A stretch of 14,243 bases of DNA from assembly GCA_900175165.2 (NCBI GenBank), contig FWWN02000188.1, positions 1 through 14,243 of the forward strand, written 5' to 3'. The position numbers and the translations under genes are program-made. Positions within the stretch are counted from its first letter, which is position 1, and the number at the start of each line of letters is the position of its first letter. Source of the DNA: Rhizomucor pusillus. Taxonomy: Eukaryota > Mucoromycota > Mucoromycetes > Mucorales > Lichtheimiaceae. Positions 1 through 8,727 of this stretch are shown in pieces. The notes below the pieces were generated by a model, which was given only the letters and a program-made list of their open reading frames with translations, was not told where the DNA came from and did not search any database.

Positions 1-1
1 A

Positions 2-330
2 GGCGGACATGATAGAATTGTGGTGACCATTCAAGCAATGCAAGAAGCGAAGTCTCTTCTAGACTACGCAAGCGTAAATAATTATGAAGTCAAACAAAAG
101 TTTACGAAGGCCATAGACAGGATATTTATCATTACATCGATATCAATGTTTTATTCGTTCTATTCTCTCATTTTCCATAGCTAAACTGTCGTTTAGTTCA
201 CGTTGACATTCAAACGTACATAGTCAACGATATATCCAGAGACCACCGCGAGGAGGCGACATTTGCCAGTCCTCCGGCAGTATTGGACGTACACATGGCC
301 AATACTGTACCAAATTCTCGAGGAAGTTGA
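2..330 (+). CDS. Probable 3' end of an unidentified gene entering from the left edge
   Basis: Frame 2 is open from the window edge to a TAA at 182-184 (about 60 codons), with protein-like composition including IQAMQEAKSLLDYA. Two models fit. (a) The exon reads straight to the TAA and ends in a hydrophobic Ser/Phe/Tyr-rich tail. (b) A GTAAAT donor at 74 pairs with a TTTCCATAG acceptor ending at 180; both exons are in phase 0, and the frame runs on from 181 to a TGA at 328-330, through VDIQTYIVNDISRDH. Model (b) explains why the end of model (a) looks like an intron 3' end (pyrimidine-rich, then CATAG). I recognise no family. The 240-460 interval is GC-rich, and all three + frames stay open for long stretches (stops near 330, 412 and 457), so the true end is uncertain and a decayed gene is possible. 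Confidence 0.33.
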
Positions 331-586
331 TCGGCTCTGTGTCCGCCGAGAAGACCCTGCTGCACGGCCACCACCCGAAGACCACGGCAAAAAGTTCATT
401 ATGCGGTTGAACCCGCGCACTTCCCCACCTCTCCTGTCCTCCGCCACAAGCTCATAGCATTATGGATACTTGCCCTACATACCATAATCCACAGCTTTGA
501 TTTCACCTCCCCCACCCTATTTGCCCTTTTTCTCTCCGCTTGTACCATACCTCTTTCCTCTACATTTTTCCCTATTGCCTATACAG

Positions 587-841
587 GGTTTTTCATCCCC
601 CCCCCACGTTTGGATCGGACGAGGACAATAAGCTGAAAGCAGCGTGGGTGCATTTTCGTCTTTAATGAATCTATATTCATCCTTGCCAATCCCCACCTTT
701 CACAGGAAGATACAGCCAATGACTTGTGTGCCGAAGCTGGCCACGACAACTGCCAAAGGCCAACTTTTTGTGGAGGCGCCCAACAGCCCGGAGGCCATTG
801 GGACTTTCCAGCTTTGGCGCGAGGCAATCTGGTCGCTCTAA
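587..841 (+). other. Possible two-exon coding island, unidentified
   Basis: A CCTATACAG acceptor ends at 586. The frame that follows (HPPPTFGSDEDNKLKA) reaches a weak GTGGGT donor at 644; an acceptor CTTTCACAG ends at 705. Joining 587-643 to 706-841 keeps one frame to a TAA at 839-841, with a GC-rich third position (about 70 percent over the last 36 codons) and the ending FQLWREAIWSL. An AATAAA follows at 845-850. Against this: the donor is weak, a second frame over 706-846 (containing EAGHDNCQRPTF) is also open with coding-like codons, and I find no convincing upstream exon or start. It could be a 3'-terminal exon pair, a relic, or chance. Confidence 0.22.
597..605. repeat. Poly-C run (C9)
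   Basis: Nine consecutive C lie inside the possible coding island at 587-841. The run length would set the reading frame of that island (read as Pro codons), so a length error or polymorphism here would break it. Confidence 0.85.
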
Positions 842-1137
842 AGTAATAAATTTAGTATGTCAAGTCACTGAGCGGGTAGTAGTTGATACTTATCTTAGTT
901 ACCGATATGCTCAGGCGGCCCTGCGGAGGAAGTCAACATCGACATAACTTTTGCTTCAGAAATGTATCGTCTGTACTGCCTGTCAGGCCTGTCATGCAAG
1001 GTGTAGCCGCTTGAACCGACAGCCGGTGGGCGATCGCCAGTAGGGCACCGCGCATTTCAGACTTCACCGTGATCTACGTCTTGCTGTGACCGATCTTGGA
1101 ACCCATGGAAGCCCCGCGTGTATGAATAGCGTTGGAG

Positions 1138-1190
1138 TCCTTCTCTTTTTTGTTTTCTTTTCTTTTTTTCTTTTTCTTTTTGCTTTTTGT
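1138..1190. repeat. T-rich/pyrimidine low-complexity tract
   Basis: About 50 nt are almost entirely T with scattered C and a few G on the + strand (A-rich on the other). Such dA:dT tracts are common in fungal promoters, where they disfavour nucleosomes; no adjacent gene is recognised here. Confidence 0.75.
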
Positions 1191-1263
1191 GGTCAAAATT
1201 ATGGCACAGTGTAGAGTCGTAAGTGATATGGAAAACTTGGTCTGTTGCGCAGATGCGAAAGAT

Positions 1264-1437
1264 GATGTATGATGAATGCAATGATGTGGTCGTCAAAAAT
1301 GCGGATGTGTATGAAAAGTGCTGTATGCTTCCAAAATCGTGATGTGTGTGTGCAAATCGTCTTGATGTGGATTAAACTTGTGATGTGTAGGAAAAACATT
1401 TTCCATTGACGTGGGGTTCCAGAGATTGCAGGATGTG
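1264..1437. repeat. Cluster of GATGTG/CACATC hexamers
   Basis: Exact GATGTG occurs at 1283, 1304, 1341, 1364, 1382 and 1432, with a GATGTA variant at 1264. The spacing is irregular (21, 37, 23, 18 and 50 nt) and the flanks differ, so this is not a simple tandem repeat. It may be a binding-site array or a degenerate repeat; the function is unknown. Confidence 0.6.
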
Positions 1438-2852
1438 GCCGTGGGCAGGGGCATAGGGACATCAGATCCATTTGAGTTTGCGGTGATCATACCTACGGGC
1501 TGCCAGTTCAAGGCAGCCAGTATTGCTGCTTTGACGTACCTTTGACAACACCGGAGCTTGCTGCTCTTGAGAGGACAACTGGACAGAGAGCACAGGATGA
1601 AAGAGGACAGAAGACAACAGCACGCCGTGGCCTTACACCCAGAGGGACCTGGGCAGGCACAGGTAACCCAAAGACGCAAATGCAATTTGAAATGTTGGTA
1701 TTGAAATCAGTGTCAAAATCTTTGGGACTAGTCCTTTGTGAGTGGAATTTACCTTGGTTAACATGTGTGCCTGCGATCTGCACTTTGACTGTGCGAGAAC
1801 ACCAGAGCATGGAGCGAAAGAGGAGCAGGCGAGCAGAACGCGGTCTGCTCCAGAAATAAATGACGATTTTCGCCTCATGCCATTTAGCAAATGTGTGTCA
1901 TTTCTCAAGGGGTGCATGTTAACTCTGTAATCATGCATATGTACTACTGCTACTGACTAGTCTGACCTGCTCTGATACTTGCGCGATATGTGTGTTTTTC
2001 CCTCAAAAGCTATAAACACCTTTTTGCTTTTGCTGCCCTGTATGGCTCACACCTGATCGTTCACATTTCGATGTTGGTCTGAGCATGTTCTGCGGCGTTT
2101 ATGCAGAACTGTCGTTGCGGAACAATGGAATGCAGATCCCGCTAAACTCCTAATAAGGTAATGTCCATTGGAGAACACGGTTCCCAGAAAGCTAATTGAT
2201 GTCGAGGAATCAAGAATATCCATTTATAAAGATTCATGATTTTCCAGGGATACATGTTTCATGGTAAATGGAGCTGAAACATTTTTTTTTCCTTCGGTGC
2301 GTCATTTTTACAGCAGGCTCAGGGACCAAATACTGCCGCTAGGATACTGAAATTTAGGTAAGTAGTAATGGTCTAGATCCTCTTTAATCATTTACTGTCA
2401 TTCTTTGGGCTTAAACCTTTTATAATAAATTAGTTCTATCTTGCAAATAAATCCTTATGATTTTTGAAGCTTTGACATCGAATTTGCAAGCTGTGCGGTT
2501 AGTCCAGTCTGTTATCTATCGATTGCCAGATTTCGTAGATTAGACTATTTTCCTGGATTATGTTATCACATTTACGCTGCAACGGTGATGAGCGAGTATA
2601 CAGGCGTAGGAGTTGCTACAGTTGAGCGACCAGGGGAACTTGCAAGAATTGATGTTTACGAATGACGATAATCCAATCCCATCATTTTTATCAGAGATAA
2701 GACAATTATTATACATTTTTAATGAGGCAGGACAGTAAAAGAGATCGTGAAGCTTCTATCCACAGAGCTATTACAGATCGATTAAGGTCCAAACCTAGCA
2801 AAGATGCGAATGTCGCGTAAATAACAGTTTGGACTTTTGATGATGATGATGC

Positions 2853-5800
2853 TTACCTCTTTTTGCCCTTTGGTTGCTGGTAATCATCATCGTAGTCATG
2901 TCCTCGTCGCTTCGTACCTTGTTTACCTCCAGCTCGATGAGGTCCTCCACCTCCTCCGGCGCCAGTCTACAAGACATCAAGCGTCAATAAATGTTTTCAT
3001 GCTCTTAACACTGGTAGTGTAGTCTTACCCGTCCTTTGAAACCTCCGCCGCCGCCGGGAGCACCACCGGCACCACCTCCAACTCGACCGCGCGCAGGCGA
3101 TCCCCCATATCCACCTCGGTTGCCGGGCATATCCCGTCTACCAGGTGGCGGTGGCATAGGCTGAGGAGGCATACGACCATGTGGGGGCGGAGCACCTTGA
3201 GGAGGCAGTGGTATAATTACATTTCGTAACAAATCCACAAGCTCTCCAGCCTTGATTATCGGGCCTATGCAAAGAAGCAAGAAGAAGAGATTCAGTTTTA
3301 GACTTACAGCAACCTTGTAAAAAATCAAAAATAAACATACCGTTGAAGGTATTTGCAGGCGGTAGATTGGAAACAAAATATGCAACAGGTTCTGGTAAGG
3401 GTGGTAGGGCGCCTGGTGGAGGTGCGTTGGTTGGTCGGCCAACGGGCTGCATAGCTGCTGGAGGCGGACGCATCTCAACTGGCGGCTCGGGTGCGGTCGC
3501 TGGACGACCTGAGCCTGGTGCCACATCCACATCCATGTCCTTGGGCGCTACTGGCGGAGGTGGTGGTCCAGAGACAGGTACAGGTGGTGGCCGTCGTAGC
3601 TCAGAAGGCTTAAAAGTTTGCCACTGGCTCAAATCAGGCCGTGGATACTTGTCAACATCGACTGGTTCCAGCAGCGGTCGTTTGGTAGCGTCCTTGCTTT
3701 TCTTCTGTGTGGGAGGCGGTGCGGCCGTAGCCACCGCGGCCGTGGCAGTAGGAACGACGACAACTCTATCAGAGCCTACACGTAGCAGAGTGGGTAAGAT
3801 ATCTCTCCCAGCACCAAAGCATATAATAGGGCATACAGACCTTGTCCTCCTAATTCTAGATCCTTAATAGCGTCGATATCCAAATAACTGTACCGCTGCA
3901 AGAACGACGAAGCTGCAGTTTCTAAAAATTGCAGTGGAAATCGTCAGGGACAGTTCTTTTTTATCACAAGATCAATGAATCCATACCCGGCAGCATTTCA
4001 CTTCGTCGCTTTTCAACACTTTGGATACTGGCAAGGTCGCCGTACTTGTTTTCATAGTCCAGAAACTTGTCCCAAATAGGTGCTGCTTTCGATGCCGGCA
4101 TAGTCGCAAGCGTTCGCTCAAACAACGCACGAGTATCTGAAAGCAAAATCATTCCCTAGATTGAATATCTCCGGAGATCCGGGGTATCTCCAAATACACT
4201 TACTGTTGTCGTCGTTCATTTGCATGAGGAAATCAAGATAATGGGACACATAAGCAGCGTCGTCTGCAAACAGCTTCAATCCAAGTCCAAAAATCTTGCC
4301 TGCGACTGTCGAATCTTTGCTGTTGTGATATTCCATTAATGCTATTTCACCATCACTCTGTTTAGCGACTCCTCGATTCCTTTCACAATGTGATGTGTAG
4401 TCTTACCGGATGCAATAAATACATGGTATGTGCGGTTCGTTGCCTTGCGCGCTCTTGAAAACAATGCACGAGCAGCTTTAATACCCTGGTGATTATGGCT
4501 ATCAGTAAAGTAACAGTGGACATTCATGTAAAACAAACCGACCTCCGTGCGACGAGCAAAACGCATGTAGCAAATCCATACAAGAGAGCAGGCTCGCGAG
4601 AGAGCGTCGATTTTCTCCTTCATCTTATTTTCCACCTCGTCTTGTTCTTTCTTTATCTGTCTATCGCGGGCACGGAGCTGCTCTCTGACTTCGCCGTCAA
4701 TATCATCGCTCAGATTCATGTTTGCTCGTTCTTCGTCTGCCTCTTTTTGGATCTTCTCGATTTCGGCTTGAGCTGTCGCAGTATGCTTCTCGATATTCTT
4801 TTCAAGATGCTCCAAAAGTGAGTCGAACGCCTGGCGTGCATCATCGAGTTGTCGCTGAGTCTCGCAAAGCTCAGTGTATGCAAAAGTCAACAAAAGACTA
4901 TGTAAAATATCATGGATCAGTTTATCCCTCCCAAGCTGGACGTTTCTCCCTTTACTCCTTACCTGTTCGGCAGGACTTCGAGACTCTGTTTTAGCACAGC
5001 AAGGGCCCTGTCTTGCTTTCCTTGTTCTATGTAATAGTTGGCATAGTCGTACCAGATTTCCGGGTACATCCTCAAGGCCAAAAAGGCTTGCTGGTAAGCG
5101 TATGAGACTCTTTCATTCAATAGGTTCTCGTCTTCCAGCTGCAATGGGTTCTTCTTCTCCCATTGAATGTATTGCTTCCAAAGATTCAACTGTGAAGTAG
5201 GGAGCAATGTGAGCGGGTATCCAGATCAACACTTAGAATTTATTTACATACCTGCTCTACTTCCTTGTCAGTCCACTGTGGCGGCTTTGGGACGGCAAGG
5301 CGATTGATGTTATCTAAATATGATTTCATCTCTCGCAGGGCGGCTCGTGCTGTCATATATGCTGAGGATTTCTCTCCAAGGAACTTTTTGGCCTTTACAG
5401 TTTTGGTCAATTTTTACTGACGCTGGATTGCATGCTCTGCGAAATAAACTTACTGTCAATCGGTTAAGATTGTTTTCCCATTGATCATACTCTTTCCATA
5501 GGTGTTCAATGTTGTTAAGCGGTATCGTGACAGCCTTTTGATATGCCCTGCGCATACTATCCATCTTTCGTTGCTCTTCCCAGGTGTTTGTTGTCTTAAA
5601 TATAAAAGGACAAAAGAAGAAGAAAGTCATTACCAATGTCATATTCGTGGAAATGCCAAAAGAAAGGAAAAACGCTTTTTTACCTCAGCAGTAGACATAA
5701 AGTAAATATAATCCGCCCAGATAGGTCCAGCATCCTTGTCGATACCAACATTGTTCAGCACATATTCATATGCTTTTTCAATGATCGCTCTTGCTTCTGG

Positions 5801-7418
5801 AGCAGCAGATGTTCCGCTATCGCCTTGGTTGATCCGACGAATGTACCCCAAATAAAATTTCCAAAGGTCGACCGAAAGAACTGTCTTTAGACATCGGGTA
5901 AACAGAGCTTCGACTTCGTTGAAATTGGAGTAGGAAAGTTCCAACTCGAGGTAAGCTAGCCAGTGTTTCGGCTATATGAGACATAATAAATAACGACAAA
6001 GAAACGCATTGTAGTCAGCTTCCATGCAACAGTGTAAATCATATGATTTCTTCCATCAATGGATGACATCGAAGAGCTGCGAACCATGCAAAAGGACAAC
6101 CATCCCGCGCGCAGAACACTCTTTTCCTTTTCTCCTTTTTTCCTTCCGCTTAAACGACGATGATGACTGAGGACACACCTAGAAATGAAGACAACATAGT
6201 GGACTGAGCCAGTTAGCGAGATAAACGGGGAGAGAAATAGAGAAAGATAAAAGATATTGGCCACGTGACAGGAGGAAAATGTCAAGTCAGACAACCCACG
6301 AGTATCAATCATTGCAGCGTTGCTCCGCGCAAGCAGGCGGCAGATCTTGAAGTGGCACAGAGAGAGGAAGAGGAAGGGAAACACAGTAACAGTAATCGGC
6401 AAGAAAGAAGATGATGAAAAGTATAGAATACCTTGACAAATGTGCATGACGCATTTATTCGAATTTGCGTCCCGGATTTCGTGTTCAAGTAATGTTTTCT
6501 ACATAATGAGCCCGCTCTCCGTCTTGGCTGCAGAAGACCCATAGTCCGTATACTTACGCTTGCAGCAGATGGTGCCTTACCTGCAATGCAGTGTTCTGAC
6601 AGTGGGGGAGGTTCAGGCCCGCATGGTTTGTCCGCCAATCGAAGACATTCATTGACAGAAGAAATAGTAGATTGATTACTTACAGATGTTGGGAAGATCT
6701 TCAAGAACCGTTCGTATATATCTCTCGTTGCTGTCAAATCACCTGTTTGCTGGATCTCATTAATGAGACTATTCCACGCTGCAATGTCGTACTCGTCATT
6801 CGCAATACGCTGCTCTAATTTCTCTCGTCTAATGTTTGCTTTGTTCAAAGTATTGTCGTTCACTGCTTCATTTTCGGGTCGTTGTTGAAGAGCGCTGGGA
6901 GGAATTTGCCACGAGGCTGGGGTATTGAAGAAAGAGGATGGATTGGGGTTGGACGGTTGAGCAGGTTCTTGTTGAATCTCCATGTTGGCAGGCTGAATCC
7001 TTTCTTCAGGCTCGTTATTCGTTGCAGTCGTGTTTACAGTCTCCTGCACTGCTGGTGGTTGCTGCTGCTGTTCTTGCTGCTGCTGTTGCTCCGAGGAGGC
7101 GTCCGCGCCAACCGCATTCACCCCATCAGTTTCACCTTCCTGGTTTCCTTCATCTTCTTGCATAGTATCTTCCATACTCGTATCTTCTGTGTAATCAGGA
7201 CTTTGTTGCTCGCTTTGTGCCACCAATTCATGGGCTGGTTCCTCGTTTGGCACGGCATCTGGCGTAGAGTCACTTGGGGCATCTGGAGCATCTTGTGCCA
7301 TTACAGATCCTGAAGATTCAGGTTGCTGCTCGCTCTTCTCTGCGTTTTCTGTATAGCCTGGGTCACCGGCATTTTGTTCTGAAGGTTGAGGATCGCTGGA
7401 ATTGACGGGTTGATCCAT
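2853..7418 (-). CDS. RNA14: Rna14 / CstF-77 (cleavage stimulation factor subunit 3), 13 exons
   Basis: Scaffold of the nuclear pre-mRNA 3'-end cleavage and polyadenylation machinery (yeast CF IA, animal CstF), dimerising through HAT repeats. Exons on the - strand: 7418-6684, 5971-5684, 5594-5454, 5392-5252, 5189-4963, 4897-4543, 4485-4407, 4341-4204, 4136-3987, 3921-3841, 3775-3341, 3264-3029, 2966-2853. All phases agree, giving 1039 aa, against about 680-720 in yeast and human. Residues 1-194 are acidic and Gln-rich (poly-Q 111-120). HAT repeats span about 195-755 and contain family signatures: [55 protein letters not shown] and [14 protein letters not shown] charged helical insert lies at about 544-609. 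A Pro-rich linker leads to the conserved [20 protein letters not shown] segment (about 920-937), then an RG/Gly-rich tail ending KGKKR. The start is the first ATG of the long exon. Identity is secure; single splice sites (notably the GTCGGT donor at 4542) are less so. Confidence 0.95.
5972..6683 (-). promoter_or_regulatory. Oversized first intron of RNA14 with alternative processing signals
   Basis: The GTAAGT donor at 6683 and CTCATATAG acceptor ending at 5972 join FPTS to PKHW, exactly as in the human protein, so this 712-nt segment is removed in the productive mRNA. The other eleven introns are 57-89 nt. Inside it are further donors at 6580 (CAG/GTAAGG) and 6557 (AGC/GTAAGT), an AATAAA at 6459-6454, and a strong acceptor ending at 6179 with a CTAAC branch-like site at 6216-6212. 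The exon 1 frame stays open to 6309. Intronic polyadenylation regulates CSTF3 in vertebrates and su(f) in Drosophila; its presence here is inferred. Confidence 0.6.
6454..6459 (-). promoter_or_regulatory. Canonical AATAAA inside RNA14 intron 1
   Basis: On the RNA14 strand AATAAA is followed by CATTTGTC and, 60-100 nt further, by U/GU-rich sequence (TTACTGTTACTGTG and pyrimidine runs), which resembles a poly(A) site. It lies about 225 nt inside the intron. The function is predicted only. Confidence 0.4.
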
Positions 7419-7594
7419 TGCGTGCAAGACAACAGCACTCTGGGAGCGATATGGCGCTGGAATTGTTTGCCGCTATGCTTCCCCCACTTGCCAGTCACAT
7501 CTTTAGCCAGCGGGCAGTGAGGGTGAATTGAACTCTTTTGACAGGTTGTATACGTTATCTTGGCGATTCGTGGCAGTAGTGTTTTCCGCTCCAT
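7301..7594 (-). other. Upstream ORF overlapping the RNA14 start codon
   Basis: A 97-codon frame opens with an ATG at 7594-7592 in a good context (A at -3, G at +4) and runs past the RNA14 ATG (7418) in a different frame, ending at 7301, so it overlaps the CDS by 118 nt. The peptide (starting MERKTLLPRIAK) matches no family I know. If the transcript starts upstream of 7594, this uORF should repress RNA14 translation. If transcription starts downstream of the TATA-like element at 7597-7608, the uORF is bypassed. Confidence 0.3.
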
Positions 7595-7596
7595 AC

Positions 7597-7608
7597 TTTT
7601 TATTTATG
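7597..7608 (-). promoter_or_regulatory. TATA-like element upstream of RNA14
   Basis: The RNA14 strand reads TCATAAATAAAAAG here, about 180 nt upstream of the RNA14 ATG and immediately before the uORF ATG. A CCAAT lies at 7620-7624 on the + strand. Both are weak motif matches. Confidence 0.25.
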
Positions 7609-8632
7609 ACAAGCTAATTCCAATAAATGATACAGTACTCGTCTTACAGCATATTCAGCTTGAGAAGCGCATCAACCAACTTGCCAAGTTTTATGCTTAG
7701 AAGCGTAGTCAGCTCTTTATTCCTTTGTAGCTAGTTAACTGGGATGTCAGCAATAGCTGGTTGCTATCATGACTTTTTCGATTCAGGCTTTCCTAGAAAC
7801 ACGGCTTGCTGACCTGAAATATAGTACAAGGAGTTGTCGCATGCAGGTTGCAAGTGTAATACTATTCTACCAAAATTTAGACGAATAGAGTAATTTTGCA
7901 ACAATGATGTTTAAATGCTAGCACACATTGATTTCACTGCCAACTAGAGCGTCTTTTGCTTGCTCAGGGCCGCCAAAAAAGAAGATTGTCCCAAAAATGG
8001 TTTTCACCATTGGATCGGCGTATGCATATGCAAGCATAAACCAATATAAGCTCCAGAATCCTACGCTCAGCGTGCAATGATACTACGATGGTTTTTCAAC
8101 AATGTGCAGCAAAGTCGGGGACCACTCTTTTCCCTCACCTACTCTAGGCAACTCCTTCTCCTTAGAAGCGGGAGCGCTGTATCCCTGATATTTCCCCTCC
8201 TTCTTTTTTGAATGAGCTCAGAGATGTACACACACTCGCATATACACAAAGAAAGCTGCGCTGCAAGTGTGGGATACGAAAAGGTACATTTAGTATCTGT
8301 GTTCCCCAGGCTTATTTGGTTATCCACTAATCGAAGGTCAGGTTAGTGCTCGGTGAGTGCATGTGCGCTCGTCTTGTTACTTTCAACAACTTGGATCGCT
8401 TGGTTTCCTATCGAGCTGTAAACATTTGAACAAAAGGTAGAAATGGATACTTGAACTCGAGAGTGAGCGTCGTTTGAGGCAATGTCATCCGTGATCCACT
8501 CCTAGTTGTGAAGGGGTGCGTATATTCACAAGCGGAGCATAACTTGTTCTTGATCAACTTTACTCTTCTTTTCTTTTTCTTCAGCTACCGATATTTTTTA
8601 AGGCCTACCTGTACATAATTTATTGGTAAGCT

Positions 8633-8638
8633 TATATA
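8633..8638 (+). promoter_or_regulatory. TATATA box candidate for the RhoGAP-like gene
   Basis: CTTATATAG lies about 95 nt upstream of the proposed ATG (8728) and 24 nt upstream of the uORF ATG, a plausible core-promoter distance. It is a motif match only. Confidence 0.35.
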
Positions 8639-8656
8639 GTTTGAACCTTAGCCATC

Positions 8657-8683
8657 ATGGAAAGCAGTCAACTTGATAGATAG
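8657..8683 (+). other. Eight-residue upstream ORF
   Basis: ATG in a favourable context (CCATCATGG) encodes MESSQLDR and stops at TAG 8681-8683, 44 nt before the proposed main ATG. It overlaps a run of GATA motifs (8675, 8679, 8687). If transcribed, it could dampen translation of the RhoGAP-like protein. Confidence 0.3.
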
Positions 8684-8727
8684 ACAGATAGCCATTCGTT
8701 CCTTTTAAGTACAGCAACCGGACAACA

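Larger units (their letters stand above)
842..2852. other. About 2 kb with no defensible gene
   Basis: This interval separates the left islands from the 3' end of RNA14. Open frames exist (for example - strand 1293-1685 and + strand 1542-1859), but they lack recognisable motifs and overlap each other on both strands. A donor-like CACAG/GTAACC near 1665 (+) and AAG/GTACGT near 1541 (-) could mark exons of a non-coding or unrecognised transcript. The visible structure is a T-rich tract (1138-1190), a GATGTG hexamer cluster (1264-1437) and AT-rich sequence from about 2200 to 2830. I see no terminal inverted repeats, tRNA boxes or transposase motifs. Confidence 0.6.
7419..8727. other. Divergent intergenic region between RNA14 and the RhoGAP-like gene
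   Basis: About 1.3 kb holds the 5' flanks of both genes. No convincing ORF is present; the - frame at 8139-8327 has no recognisable features. The RNA14 side has the uORF and TATA-like motif. The other side has a pyrimidine-rich tract ending in TTCTTCAG (about 8567-8584, possibly a 5'UTR splice acceptor), a TATATA at 8633-8638, a short uORF at 8657-8683 and three GATA motifs. The middle (about 7620-8500) shows nothing beyond scattered CCAAT sites. Confidence 0.6.

Noticed and set aside
963..1043. Cys-rich frame with CIVCTACQACHARC spacing, like a ferredoxin or zinc-cluster motif
   Set aside because: Only 26 codons long and without the downstream half of a Zn2Cys6 domain or a second ferredoxin Cys set. 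The Cys spacing comes from a local imperfect repeat (CTGTCAGGCCTGTCATG).
1293..1685. 130-codon - strand ORF
   Set aside because: No recognisable domain, a biased composition (Cys/Ser then His/Thr), a partly open + frame over the same bases, and no clear promoter or splice context.
3343..3867. Long Gly/Ser-rich + strand ORF opposite RNA14 exon 11
   Set aside because: It is the complement of the Pro/Ala-rich coding exon; base bias alone keeps it open.
5956..6447. 163-codon - strand ORF in RNA14 intron 1 as a nested gene
   Set aside because: Composition is pyrimidine-driven (Leu/Ser/Phe-rich), with no motif; it spans the intron's splice acceptors.
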